Part shown: positions 23,560-36,095 of the stretch, piece by piece | Layout of the letters: every line of letters begins with the position of its first letter | Numbering within the stretch: the first letter of the stretch is position 1 | DNA from: Sporodiniella umbellata | Taxonomy: Eukaryota > Mucoromycota > Mucoromycetes > Mucorales > Rhizopodaceae | Length of the DNA: 64,000 nt | Direction: 5' to 3' | NCBI GenBank assembly: GCA_025677835.1 | Contig: JAIXMR010000005.1 | Location: forward strand, 290,001 to 354,000 | Position numbers and translations under genes: made by a program | Notes under the pieces: generated by a model | What the model saw: only the letters and a program-made list of their open reading frames with translations | The model's database searches: none | Told to the model about the DNA's origin: nothing

Positions 23560-26500
23560 GACCAGAAAGCGCGATATACAGGCAGACTTGAAATTACAAT
23601 TTTGCATATATTTCCTTTGAATTCAAGTAAATCAACGCACGACTTCAGTGGATGTATACTTACAGGCAAATAAAGCAAAGCCTTAGTTCTAGACAGGCTT
23701 CTTAAATTGCAGGCATGTATATACTTCTATTTTTACGAAGCTGATTATCATAGGCTATCACTATGATTTACTTCATATTATGTGTCTTGTGCCTTTTTTT
23801 TTTCTGTTTGGTTTTTTCCCTTAAAGAAAAAATCCGGCTCTCTCACAAAATAATATACAGTACTGAAGAAAACTTTTAAAAAAAACAAAAACAAACCAGT
23901 TCAATAACTACAGCTTGACTCTCTTTTACTAAAGCAAGCATTTCTATACATTTTACTTGAATCCAGTTGTACTACCAAAAAGACAAAAAGAAAATAGACG
24001 TGAAAAGACGATTAAGATCGTCTTTGTGATGTCATGTATGACAAACGACGCTCGTTTAGTATACTAAAACTACTTTTAAGCGCGCTATAAAAGAGATTTA
24101 ATAGTCAAGACGCATCTCTATGGGTAGCTATGAGATTACTCTACAACTTTTAATATATGGCAGGAGCTAAAGGGGAATCAGTGAGCACGCAAAGTGCTTT
24201 GTTAGTGTTTTCTTTTGTTTACTTACGGAAGTTGAAAAGGAAGGAGAAAAGCCTTTCATGTGAAGAAAGATATAGGGAAAAAAAGGGCATTTTTTCAATT
24301 TCTTTTTTTTTTCTTTAGTACTTACGCTTTTTTTCTGACGGCTATAGGGGGCCCCTCTCTGTTCTTTTGTTTGTGTTCTATCTTTATGGTAGTTCTTCAC
24401 ACCCTTAGATTGTCCTGCAACTCAATATACACGCTTGTGTACGGATAATAAATTGACTACAGCCCTTACTTACCTTCGCAATGTGAAAAACCCGTCCCGT
24501 TTATTATCGTCAATCTATAGACAAGGTGCAGTACGGATGGCGTTGAAAACTATACTTTTATTGAGAGGTATAGGGTAGCACTGAAGGCTGAACAAACCAG
24601 AGCCCCTATGGCAAGACGACGATTTAGCCTATAATCTGTGCTAGGTTGTTGGGATGTTACTACGATCCTTCTTGGCAGTCAGTCAGTCATACCCGAAGAC
24701 AGTTGCGGGTAAGCGAGATTAGTCCATTCTGTGGTTTGACTGTGCCTTGGGGTAAACCATCGAGCCGCACACTAAACAAAGTGATAGGGAAGGACTCTTC
24801 CTGATTCATCCACATATCGATGATCTTGATGACCCTTGTGGTCAGACAGTTCTGGAAATATGTGAAGAGAGACTCTAGAAGTTTATGGTACCGTTTACTG
24901 ACTTTGAGGTACTGTTTGCAGCTAGAATGCTCGAATACTTTTTGGAATCAGATGTACTCTCACCTGCTCGTGGTTGATTCTGCATATCATCAAAAGAGCT
25001 TAATAGCCCTTTTTTGATAACCAAGAAGGGTACTTTAATTTTTTTTCTTTTTCAGATAGTAATAAACGTGTTTTTAAATGGCTCTTTACAAATATACTTC
25101 TCCCCCTTTCTTTGTATCTCTATTTTTTTTTTTTTTTTTTTTTTTTGGTTTGATATTGGAACGTAAACCTACGTGTCAAAAATACGTCCATGTGCGAAAA
25201 TGGGTTTATCTGTTGAATTGTTGACTGCAAAGATAAAAAAAAAAGCTATCTCTTTCTCATGTTTTTCTTGTTCTTTGTTACCATGTTTAAACACTACCCC
25301 TTTGTAAGTAAGTAAAAGGGATTAACATGTTTAAAAAATGAGATAGCATCATTTTAAACAAAGCCCTACATCATTCTTTTTTTTTTTTTTTTTTTTTTTT
25401 TTACAATTGAAAGCCATTTCTTCTTTAAGAGAATTGTCATAATAGGCTTAATCAGATTGGCTAAACAAGTAATATAAATTTCTCAAAATGTGCCAGTCTG
25501 GTCAGTTTTTATTTTCCTTCAAAGCTTTGTAAAAATGAAACTTTTCTTTAATATTAAGATGATTAAGATTATGTATACAACAGGCAAGAAATGGTTGTTT
25601 TTCGACCCAACGAAAGACGCTCTAGCGCAGATCATAAATCTCACTATGGCACTAAAAACGTATCGTTTAAGTCCCCTACTTAGACACCTACAAGTCTATT
25701 AAAGAGAAAAAATTTGTAGAAAAATGGCAGTATAAAGTTAAATAAAAGCGTTCTCACTTACTGTAATTTATTATAACGATAAGATAAGAGAAACGTTTAC
25801 GAAAATAACATTGAAAAATACTGAGGCAAGAGAAAATATAATCCAATTTGAAAAAAAAACTTCATATAGAACCCCATACTAGTCGATGATGGTGGGACGT
25901 TTTGAAAAAGAAAAAAAAAGTGCCATATAAGCTTTTAGAAAATAACACTGCCCATATAAGCTCCTTCATATTGGAAAACTAAGAAATGCACTCAAAATCA
26001 ACTTCTCAAAAATCCTCAGCTTTACACTGAGAATGTTATTGACAGCGTATTCAAACATCTTTTAAGGTACTCTATTTATAAAGTTCAACTTAACCATCGC
26101 TTTGAGCGATAACAAAAAACCCTGCCATTGTTTCCTTAGCAATATTAAGTAAGCAGGTTATCCATCTTTCAAAACTAAAGAGAGAGTCGTTGAGGAAAAT
26201 GTTGTAAAGCAAACAGAATCTGTAAAATTTCCTTATTGATTTATTATAGGATAAACTTTTCGTTTGGTGTTTTTTGAAGCTCGTCTTTTTTTTTTTGAGG
26301 TGTTTCTTACATTCAGAAATATATAAACGGTCCGTTTTTAAACAAAAAACAGAGCTGGGTAATAAAGCTCAAAACAGTATTAGAAGGAACAAAGTGATGA
26401 AAGACATGGAAAAATACAGTTTATATGGATATCGCATATCAAGAGTAGGTTATAAATATCCAGCATATACTTCTTATAAAGGCTACTCTAGTTTTTTTTA

Positions 26501-26825
26501 CAGCTTTAGAGATATAGTAATAATACCAAATATAACGATATAAAAAAGAAAAAAGTCTGTCTTACTAAGAATAGTAGAGCCCTTTATTGTGTTTTGAAAA
26601 CGAGTTGGATTGTATAACAGAAGCACTTACTAACCTATTAAAGCTTCATAGTTTTAACGCAAATTATCAATGGATAAAAGCTCAAAACCCAAGCTAAATA
26701 TCCAATTTAAAAATGGTTACTAAAAAATCCAATATTCAAGACAAAAAAGATTTCCAGTGACTTTTCAAAAACCGCTTCTATCTTTGTGATGACAAGTCAA
26801 GAGTTTTGCTACTATACTATTATTA
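23560..26825. other. AT-rich gene-free interval
   Basis: About 3.3 kb. Contains A/T homopolymers (25124-25146 and 25378-25402), low-complexity sequence and frames without domain features. The part at about 24480-25020 is less AT-rich. Its plus-strand translation (DDPCGQTVLEICEER and VPFTDFEVLFAARMLEYFLE, broken by a stop) looks like decayed coding sequence of unknown origin. An ATG frame at 26395-26543 (MKDMEKYSLYGYRISRVGYK) is Tyr-rich and unassigned. Confidence 0.45.
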
Positions 26826-27147
26826 TTTTTCATTTGATACTTCGTTGCGAGGGTTTTCGCATGTTGTCCTTCATGGGGTTGGGTTTGACAAGTCTCCTTC
26901 TTGGGTGTTGACAAGTACGCCTCTTGCAAGTTACGAATCTTGTTTCTTCTAGTATTATTTGCAAACCGGTTGAGCAGACCGGGACAGAAGGAGCCTCTCG
27001 TCTAAAAGACGGGAAGACCTAGCATAGGCCAATGAATAAGAAAAAAAAAAAAGGGAAAGTTAGAAAAAATGGCTCCTTTTTATACTTTTTTTGTTTATCT
27101 AAACCGTCACACCTTTATCTCCTTTTTGCATTAATTTTCAAAAAAGC
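26826..27147. repeat. Copy B of the 320-bp dispersed structured repeat
   Basis: Direct-orientation duplicate of 21131-21450, 5.7 kb away, with all three hairpins conserved (26967-27028). The similarity then drops and returns in patches to about 27390 (AGCGGATCCCAATCTGTGT at 27301; GAAGCCAGGTA near 27386). Copy A carries about 300 extra AT-rich bases in that part. The near-identity of the core beside decayed flanks points either to recent duplication or to constraint on the core. Confidence 0.85.
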
Positions 27148-27589
27148 GTCACTACAAAGTCGTCACAAGATAAAAAATGACATAGTCATGGAGGAGCAAC
27201 GCAAAAACAAATGAAGACCTGGACAAAAAGCCGGTTTTTCTTTGCTTTGCTGCTTTTAATCCTTTCTACAAACCATCAACTTTTGATACAGTTAATTTTT
27301 AGCGGATCCCAATCTGTGTCTAGCAATAACTCGTCTTTGCCAGCAATAGTAATCTATTGTCATCTCTTATTGGTTCATTCTTTTGAAGCCAGGTATGCGC
27401 CGGTGCAAAAATCTATCTGAGCCAAGATAGATTGAGTTTGAAGTCAGCGGACAAGATAATGAACAGGTACAGGGCTTTAGTCTAAATTGGCACATTTTAG
27501 AAATTAGGAAGGTTTTTTCTTGATACAAAATCAATTTCTATTTTGAATAAAGTACTTTAGAAAAGATAACATCAAAGTTATAACATTTG

Positions 27590-28904
27590 CCCTAAGCTTA
27601 GTTCTTTATTAGCTCACCTATCCTGGAATGTTTTAGCATGTTTAACTCAACCTTTGCAGTCTTTAACAATAACTGGTCTATAATCTGAAGGAAGGCGAGA
27701 TGTCAAAGTGTCAGCTTCATCAAGTGGGTTTCTCTTGATATTACTCTTTATTTTGACCAGCATTCTTTGATTGGGTTCAAATAAGGAGAGTAAGGAAGCA
27801 TAAACCTTTGTTTATGCCTTTTCTTATTATTAGCGTCAACAACTAATACAGAGCGACGAACTTTACAGTTACCCATTACTATGAACAGTTCTTTTTTGTT
27901 GTGCTTATCAAGCTTTTTCATCACTTTTTTCGTACATTCGACACTATTTTAAGCCATGATTTCTTTTTAAAGGGCTTTTTCTTTTCAAGACCTTTTCCTT
28001 TTCTTTTTTTTTTTTTACTGGAAGGGTTCTTATTTCAGATTTTCTGCGTCGCCCTTTGTTAAAAGCTCATTTTGGAAAAATTATCCGTTCAAAAATATGT
28101 GATGTATCCAACAATACTGATGTTAGCACCTTTTTGTTTGTGAATAATGACATTCGCTGACCCTCCTACTTTAGATCAGCCTCGGCCTCTTATCATCTAG
28201 GTATTAAACCCAGCTTCATCTACGAACACACAATTCTTTTGAAAATCGACACCTATTCTCTTCTATTTGTTTACCGCCTCATAACGAAGGCGAAGCGTCC
28301 TTTCAACATCCCTTTCTTCATTGTATTAAGATACCGTTTTCAAGGAAAAAGTACACTCTATTGCTAAATACTTCCGCAGAGAAGGGACTGTGGTTTTTCT
28401 ATATTAGAAAATTGCCTAAGAAGGGCGTCTTTGGAGGATCGATGGTTGTCAATGCACTAAATCAAAAAACTGTATGCTGGAGGAAAAGCTTTTGTTTTGT
28501 GTCTCTATTTTTTGGCTTTTGGAGCAACCTGGCAATACGCTACCGTCGCTATTGTTGAATTCCTTGAGTATTCTGTAAGCACTTTGTCATGGAATACTAT
28601 AACGTACTGCCGCTCTAGGTACAGTAGTGCCTTGGTCTTGCCTCATTTTTACGGGTATGTATATTTGCTCGGATCTATACTTCTTGTAATTTTTGCTACC
28701 GTTGTTAATAGACACAATTTTCAAGTTTTTCGTTGGTGGGTCGATCTCCATGGTTGAATTTACTTTGGATATTTCACTGGCTGAATCGAAGTCGTTTATT
28801 TTTTCGATGTCGCCTATCAACAGGGAAGCATCTTCCGTCTGTTCTCGAGGCTGATCGTCAATAACACAGTAGTCGCTTAGAAGTATATAGCTAATATAGT
28901 CCAT
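27590..28904 (-). pseudogene. Decayed Tc1/mariner-IS630-type DDE transposase
   Basis: Reading down from the ATG at 28904: the N-terminal segment MEIDPPTKNLKIVSINNGSK and a helix-turn-helix region (QSAYRILKEFNNSDGSVLPG), then LRKYLAIECTFSLK, NCVFVDEAGFNT (first catalytic Asp kept), KVGGSANVIIHKQKGANISI, IVMGNC, and PYSPYLNPIKECWSKIKSNI near the C-terminus. Several stops and frameshifts break it. The second catalytic Asp, in what I recall as the family's IVMDN motif, is Gly, and the catalytic Glu of the NPIE motif is Lys. The copy therefore cannot encode an active enzyme. The family is, from memory, common in Mucorales. I did not identify terminal inverted repeats. Confidence 0.85.
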
Positions 28905-29589
28905 GTCAATTTCTAAAAAATTTTGTCATTTAATACTAAAAAAAAGAAAGCAGCCTGTTTCAATTAAGACTAAAAATCCTACAATTTAGACAGCCTTTTG
29001 TTGCTGCCTTTTTCAACTCGATCTGCCAAGCTTTTTATGAAATTGTTGACAGCATACATCAAAACCTAGTCAGAGCTTTTATTTTCACTTTTAATGTTTG
29101 AATTTTTAGATTTCTCCTCCTTTTTTAGAGCTTTATTGTGGTTTGATATTACTGGAAAATGCATGACAAAGCAAAAGCTCGAAAAAGATAAAAATTGCTT
29201 CCAAGAGTATGTCCTAAGAAGATATGATTAATTTTTATCACGGTAACTATATTCAGCCTGCAGATTATTCGGTTTGATCTGGTCGCAAAAAGTTTTTGAT
29301 GCACATTTTAAAATACCATAGCTGTAAGAGTATCAAAATAAGAAAGCCAAGGCGCACTAAGTTATTTGCTATACCTTTCTTTTTTGGCTTTGGGGAAAGG
29401 GCAAAAAAAAAAAAAATCGAAACTCTGTCAGACCATAAAAAGAACCTTTGGTTGTCGTTTCAGATTTTCAAAGCGTACACAACTATAGTTTTAGTTACTA
29501 CATGCTATACTTAGACACTTGAGTCATGTACATTCAAAAAGCGTGTTATTTCTTTAGTGTGTACTTTTTGCCAAAGAAGACAGACCTCC

Positions 29590-29625
<36 letters not shown>

Positions 29626-30782
29626 TGCGCCGTTGTTGGTTACTGGAAGACACAAATTCAATATACTGTCCAACAGCAACAACAAATACATTTATTACAT
29701 GTTCAATTTCTTTATCTTTAAAATGGTTTTCGTGTGCAAAAAGGACATCTATCTAATTGGAAAAGCTTGGTTTCTGCAAATAGTAAAGCAAAGAGGAAAA
29801 AATTCCAGTGTTTGTTGAAACCGACTATATCTATAATAAATGCTAAGGTACATCTGGTTTTGGAACATTATAAAAACAATCAAAGCTACAGTATGATAAT
29901 TGAGTTTAGAAAAAAGGGGGTAGGTTTTGACTAAATTTAAATAGTAAGTGTTTAAAAGCAGTAGCGTGCCTGTAGCTAAACTTATCTCTTTACAAAAGAT
30001 AGGCTAGCAAAATAATATAGACTTTTCACTACTATATTTACAGAATTTGGTTTTGTCTAAGCTTAGGTTTTGTTCTTTTTTATTATGCTCCTTTTCATCT
30101 TTTGCGCTAAACTGAAAAGAAGTCGAAACATAATAAATGTGCATTTACATTCTTCGAAGGGCATTCTAGATCTTTATTACAAGGTGCTCGTTTAGAGTTT
30201 TTTTTTTTTTAAAAAAAAAAAAGAAGGGCCACTATACAGCACGTTTTTCTACTTTTTATGGCTTTATGTCATATTTTTAAACAATATTACGAATAGCGTG
30301 TAATTTTTAAAATCCATTTTTAGTACCTCGATGTTTTGTAAGGCAGCCTAAACAAAAACAAAAACAAAAAAAAAAACAAAAAAAAAGCGCCTATAGACAT
30401 TTATACGTATATATATATACATACATATATAAAAGAAATACTGATACCACAGTATTTACGAAAAGCCTGGCTGACAACTCAAGACATTGTTTAGAAGGTC
30501 TTTTTCGTGTACGACTTCACTTTATGAGGAGCATATACTATGAAGGTGGATTCGAAAAACAATAGACATTTAAACGTTTTACAACTCTCAAAAGAAGCAT
30601 GAAGTAGTTGATAGTTACGAAGAGACTGTTGGTGAAAGCACGAGACAACTATGCTCTGGTATAGGCATCATCTTGGGGCACACAACATTAAGCGGAGTAT
30701 TAAGCGTGTTTCAGTGTAACAAACGGAAAAACAGAGAGTGAAATGCTACTTTTTTTATTATTATTTTATGCTCGAGTGTTTT
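28905..30782. other. AT-rich gene-free interval
   Basis: Flank of the transposase relic followed by AT-rich sequence with long homopolymers (29599-29622; 30200-30222) and (CAAAAA)-like runs near 30353-30387. A short (TA)n stretch lies near 30408. No gene or RNA was recognised. Confidence 0.5.
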
Positions 30783-31259
30783 CTAAAGGTCTTCAAATTG
30801 ACGAGTCAGGTCTTCCAACTCGTTCTTGGCGTTGTTTGTCTTTTCCAACAATTGTTCATAAAGTTGTTCCTTTTCAGATAACTCTTGTTCGAGGTTTTGG
30901 ACCTTGCGCTCAGCCTCTTCAGCGTGTGAGTCAGCGCTGTGAGAGCTACATACAAATATTAGGGCATATGATTCTATCACAGTATATATTAGTTTTTACT
31001 TTGAAGAGTGGTTTTGCAAATCTCTTTCTACATCATCCAACTTCTTCTCAAGCTGCTTTGTGCGGTTTCTGAGAGAGATGATTTCATGGTCTTTGGAAGT
31101 ATGCTCTTGATCAAGCTGCTTGATTCTAGCTTTGTATTCTTCAGATCGGCTGTTAGCGTCATCGATTTCAGAACGAATAGAGGAGAGTTTCTATTGGTTT
31201 GGTTTGTACACTGTCCTTTGAAAAGCAAAAGCACCACTTACCTCTTTTAATTTTTCCAT
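30783..31259 (-). CDS. TPM1: Tropomyosin, short form (123 residues predicted)
   Basis: Three exons (31259-31242, 31190-31000, 30945-30783) give 123 residues. Tropomyosin forms a parallel coiled coil along actin cables. The protein starts MEKLKEKLSSIRSEIDDANS and ends LEDLTRQFEDL, both very close to fungal tropomyosin termini (Cdc8 ends ALEDL). It is charged heptad repeat throughout, with no proline. Yeast Tpm2 and fission-yeast Cdc8 are 161 residues and Tpm1 is 199, a step of 38. This product is 38 shorter than 161. The intron between exons 2 and 3 is only 54 nt, so no missing exon fits there. Exon 1 is 18 nt. Confidence 0.88.
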
Positions 31260-31436
31260 TTGTAGTGATGTATAAAAGTTGGTATAATTTAATAGAGAAA
31301 AGAAAAGAAAAAGAAAAAAAACAAACGGCTGTGCTTTTTATTCTCTCAGAAAAAAAAAACGTGTGGCGAAGAAATACAGGAGTGGTCGTTGACCGAATTT
31401 GGTAAGCGGATAGTGCCACACGTGTGGTATGTAACC

Positions 31437-32817
31437 TTAAACGCTACATGGTTTATTAAGAGTTTCTAAAGAAACAAGCACACACTCTTTCAACTTCCAA
31501 CCAGAAGCATTGGGATTGAGTGGTAAAATGAGATGTGTGTCTATAGGTTGATGAAATACCGGGTGTTGATAGTTCTCAAATACTGAGATTGAATCATCGG
31601 GGTAGCTTGTCAAATCATGCATCATCACATAATTTGCACGGGTATGGCTATATCGAACATGCACCACGGGCTTTTGAGGTTCTTTAACGTGTCTGTCTAC
31701 TACAGTAGCTACTTCAGAGTAGGTATCAGCCGATTCGTCGTGTCCATACCGACCAGAGCGATACCAAGACCGAACGAGTGAAATCTTCCAAATATCATCC
31801 AGCCACCAACTAGAACTACCATCTTCGTTTATCAAACAAGGCAACTCTTTCGAACTCTGGTTTTTTCTTTTGAACAGCTTGCTTAATTTTACTTTGCTCC
31901 ATATGGTAATAATAATCAGAGGCAGTACAGCCGTTGCTGCCGTAAGCATGCCTTTGAGATAGAGTAGGCCGACAACGGTGAGTTGAAAGATCAAAAGACC
32001 ATCTGATGTATATCTAGTCATCCGTCTGTAGTGCCGTGAGCCCTCCGACTCGTACTTTCGAACATAGCAATAGGTATATTGGTGGCGGTAGACAACGGTA
32101 GCAAACGTGAAATAAAACAGGGCAACTATCAAAACCAAAGGCTGAATAACAGAATAAGTAACAGCAATCACTAAAACGAGTATATGGGTTGGGTAGTAAT
32201 AGTAGTATGGAAAAGACCAAGGGGCAGTGTTAGTCAAATGCTGGCGTGGTGTGCGTGAGTGCCACGGTAAGGTTAGTATTAGATGACCAAAAAGCTGGGA
32301 CCCAATCAAAACAAGTTCCATAGCATGCGTCGAGAGATTGAATAGTACATAGTTTAAAAAAAAATTAGAGCCTTGAGGAAGAGCATAAGCAAGGATTTGA
32401 ATGATCTTGGCTGGCTCATAGAGAACGTCAAGCATTGTGTTTAGGAAAGTTGTCCCTAACAAGAACACAATTAAAACATTAAATATAGCAAAGTGATAAT
32501 GTCGGCCCAAAACTGCATCTTCAAGTTCAGAGTAAGAGACAAAGTCCTGTTGTTTAGACAATTCTAATAGAATAGAAGGCAAAAAGCTCATGAAAAGAGT
32601 AACTAGTAAAGTAGGCAGAATATTCTGTATAAAGGTTTGGATCAGCAGAGATGATGCAATGAAATTGTTGAGAAAAGGGAAATGTTGTGAAAGCGACTGA
32701 ATCGAAGTAAGGCCCAATATAAACGTAATTGGAAATAACCAAAATATTGTGAGTGACCTATACCAGAAGAAAAAAAAAAGCTTGTAAGCAAATTACGAAA
32801 TCAACAAGACAATGGTG

Positions 32818-32856
<39 letters not shown>

Positions 32857-34106
32857 TTACCAAACAGCAGCGAATACAACCCATCTTCTACAGTTACCCA
32901 ACATCTTGTCTCTTCTTCCTCTTCTTAGTAAATGTCTCCAAAGTATATCTCTAGGCTCCGGCGCCATTTTGATATTGAACACACCAGGTTTAAGACTTGA
33001 AGTCATTTGAGCACAGCTCTGAGCTGACGTAGAAGACCTATTCGTTTCAAGTTTTTAGTTTGAGACTCCTTGAAACAGGAACTTACTTGAAAGTTATAAA
33101 GGCAGACGCAGTAATATCGTCTTGATCATCTTTATGTCGTAATTGGCATATCTCGCTATCTAATGACTCGATTTCTGATAGTATGTCGTGTACCTGTGTA
33201 TACTCTTCATTCTCTTGTAGTTGAATCAGCCATTGATTCCAACCATTCTCTAAAGTTTCTATTTTTTGCGCCATTCCTATTAATACTAGTTCCAGCCTGT
33301 CGACTTGACTTTTCCTTTTTCTGAGTAGAATATCAAGGGATCGAATGATTTTGTAAGGCATGAGATCAATGGATTCCACTTGCCCATTTTTTGCAAAATA
33401 CTCTTTAAGCGCCTCTTTACTTCGAAGGTAAGGAGGGATGTGTGTAGCCAGAATTGTTCTTTTATGCAAGGTCTGAGTTGTTTGTTGCTGTAAGAGATAG
33501 GTGTGATGTAAATGATTGACAAAGAGCAGCCAAAGCCAAATAAGAGAAATAAAATAAGAGAAAAATACATGTGTCCACACTACATGACTATGGTTTTGAA
33601 TATTGGAGATGGACAGCGAGTAAAGTGTGGAGTTGGATCGAAAATGGTCTAAAGGCGGATCCTGTTCAGGAGCTGTACCAGTCCAATGAAGGCTAAGTAG
33701 TACCGGGCAGATCACCAAAGAAAGGAGTGTGAGAAAATGAACAGCCATACGTAAAAACCGGATGTGCATAGCTGCATCCAGACCTACTCTTTGAATTAAG
33801 TCTTGTTCGTTTACCAAGAGAGCATCTTGTAGCCAGGAAAATAAACGCTTGGTTTGTTTTGGACTTGCATTTCTAAAAAAAAAAAAAAAAAAAGTCAACG
33901 CGCTTTTCAGTTGGCTTTTTTCCTTTTCTTTTCTTTTTTTGCCTTATTAACTGTGTCCTGGGAGAAAATAAAGGCTGCATTGAATCCAATCTTTTGTATA
34001 TCTCAAAGCCTATAAAGCATGCTGCTGAAATAGCACAAGAAATGCCAAATGTAGTTGATAATCCTGAAAAGCTTGGGACATAGTATGCAGTCTTTATGGT
34101 TGCCAT
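31437..34106 (-). CDS. CSC1/OSCA/TMEM63-family mechanosensitive cation channel
   Basis: Four exons (34106-33952, 33872-33087, 33037-32861, 32757-31437) encode 812 residues. The family forms osmosensitive, calcium-permeable channels in plasma or internal membranes. Domain order is typical: an N-terminal membrane helix, LFSWLQDALLVNEQDLIQRV, two helices, a cytosolic RNA-recognition-like domain (TILATHIPPYLRSKEALKEY) and AFITFK. The signature MAPEPRDILWRH follows, then the multi-helix DUF221 pore domain and a 130-residue cytosolic tail. The first donor (CACA|GTTAAT) is unusual but gives the right phase and family continuity. Intron 1 ends in a long T tract; intron 3 holds a (TA)n repeat. The gene is tandem with the upstream kinase gene. 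Confidence 0.9.
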
Positions 34107-34309
34107 ACCATTTAATTGAAAAAAAAAAAAAAAAGAAAAGAAAAAAAGAAGAGGGAATGAAAGAAAGAGCGAAAATAGGAGCAACGCCTCGAAGAAAAAA
34201 AAAAAAAAAAAAAAGGAGTTGAAAAAGCAACTGATTACAGCTTCTTTGAACTACAATGTTTTTTTTTTTTTTTCGTTTTTTTTAATTAAAAGAATGCAAA
34301 AATTCTGGC

Positions 34310-35799
34310 TTAATTTTTTTTTGATAACGAGCGTTTCCTTTTGTCTGCAAAGAGACCGGGCGGTTCAGTAGTCATAGCAACCAAGTTGCCTCGCTGATGA
34401 ACACAGTTGACAACAGACACATGATGAACATGACAAGCACCAGGCTCGTCCATTGTACAGATATCTATTTGTTTCACCCACTTATCCTTCATTATTGTCC
34501 CTAGGGAGTAACGTTTTTTGGGATCCATTTCAAGTATGCTGGTCATGACAGATCTAGACTCTTTGGGCAGCGAATTAAGAAGTCTGAATTTTTGCTGATT
34601 ATGATTGGTTGCGAAGGATTTGAAGGCTGGATCTGACGGACGAGGCAAACGCCAGGGAAAGCGACGAATGGTCATACAGACAAAGATGATGCCACATGAC
34701 CAAATATCCGATAGCCTTGGGTCATATGCATGCTGAGTGTATTGTTCAGGCGCTATATAAGGATCCGAACCAAAAACACCTATAGGATTGTCAATAAGAT
34801 GCGCACGATGTGTGCACTAACCTTTTGTCATTGTTACATTTGTTTCAAATGGGTATTTGAAAACTGCAGAGCAGCCAAAGTCGATTATTTTGAGTATGCC
34901 CATGTGATCTAGAACAAGGTTGTCTAGTTTCAGATCTCGGTGAGCTATGCCCATGGAATGAAGGTAAGATAGGCCATTGAGCAACTGTCTCCAACAGCAG
35001 GCTATCTCTTCTCTGGACATCATCCCGCTCATCACAATATTAAACATGTCGTTGGGTGCGTATTCCATGATCTCATAAAACTGGTTATCCTGTTGCACCA
35101 TATCCAAAGTCTGGATGATGTTGACATGGCGTAAAGTAGACCCAATGCAAAATTCGGCAGTGAGCTTCTTCACATAGTCTTTCTCTGTTTCGTTTGAATA
35201 TCTTTTCCGGAACTGCTTAACGGCGTAAAACGTTTTATCTCTTTGTATTAGCCGAACGGATCCACCTGCTCCTTTACCAATAAAACGGCCTAAAAATATT
35301 TATTGTTACAGAGTGAGTCAATATATCTATATAAAAAATAACGCATCGTATTACCCCATTTTCCGTAGCGACTCTCTATGTTTTGCTTAAACTGATTGCC
35401 AAACAGATTATCAGTAGATTGATCTTCAGCAATAAACAGTCTTATTAGATCAGACCATGATAGTGATGTGTCTTTGGAGTGGATATGATGATGGAAGTGT
35501 GTCTGTTGATAGTTTTGGTTGTAATAAGGCTTTTTAAAAATGAATTGGGAAGGGAGTTGATCTGTAGGAAATAGAGTTGATGGAGGGGTACTTAGTATAG
35601 GTGACGGGGGAGGAGATGGTGGCTGTCTTCTCTGATTTCTTTTCACATCGTTTAGCAGCTGTGCTAGTTCTATTGTATCTACAGCAATAGGATCGTCGTT
35701 TGTATGCAAATGCCGGTTGGTTGCATTTGTAGGCGTCACTATAGCTGGCGATAGTGCAGGGCTCGGTGGTAAAGATCTTTCTGGTGTAAAGGGTAACAT
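34310..35799 (-). CDS. Ser/Thr protein kinase, HAL/NPR-type (Sat4/Hal5-like)
   Basis: Three exons (35799-35355, 35289-34822, 34779-34310) give 460 residues. Fungal HAL4/HAL5-type kinases regulate potassium and nutrient transporters. The N-terminal 145 residues are Pro/Ser-rich ([15 protein letters not shown]). The kinase domain has [24 protein letters not shown] and APEQY, so the catalytic Lys, Asp and DFG are intact. [20 protein letters not shown] in the hinge region and the activation segment are HAL-like. The second donor is GTTAGT. The gene is divergent from MTO2 with about 300 bp between start codons. A ScanProsite or orthology search would settle the exact subfamily. Confidence 0.85.
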
Positions 35800-36051
35800 G
35801 GTTTAGGATATAGGAAGTCTGAAGAGACAGAAATTGTTATTGTTGGAGAAAAAAAAAAAAAAAAAAACAGAAAAGAAAATAAAGGTATTTATACAAATTT
35901 GTCCGCTGATTTAACTCATAGTTTGTAATATAAATAAATATGCGTTTATCGAAAAACTAGTTGTTTTGTTTTATGTTGCCCGCTTGGCTCCTTTTTAATG
36001 TTTGATTTTCAAATCATAATTCGGTCATTTCTTTTTTGGGAATTTCACAAT

Positions 36052-36082
<31 letters not shown>

Positions 36083-36095
36083 GTATTCTGTCAAA
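35800..36095. promoter_or_regulatory. Divergent region with a 29-T tract before MTO2
   Basis: A 296-bp intergenic region between kinase and MTO2 start codons. A run of 29 T (36054-36082) lies just upstream of the MTO2 ATG at 36096, and an A run lies near 35850-35867. Such poly(dA:dT) tracts exclude nucleosomes in fungal promoters; that role here is inferred. Confidence 0.6.

Noticed and set aside
24673..24760. GLPQGT-like reverse-transcriptase motif on the minus strand
   Set aside because: The motif occurs once, without YxDD or other RT blocks, and the frame ends soon after.
27211..27420. Secreted-peptide-like frame 27211-27420
   Set aside because: It lies in the decayed flank of the 320-bp repeat, is absent from copy A and has no supporting features.
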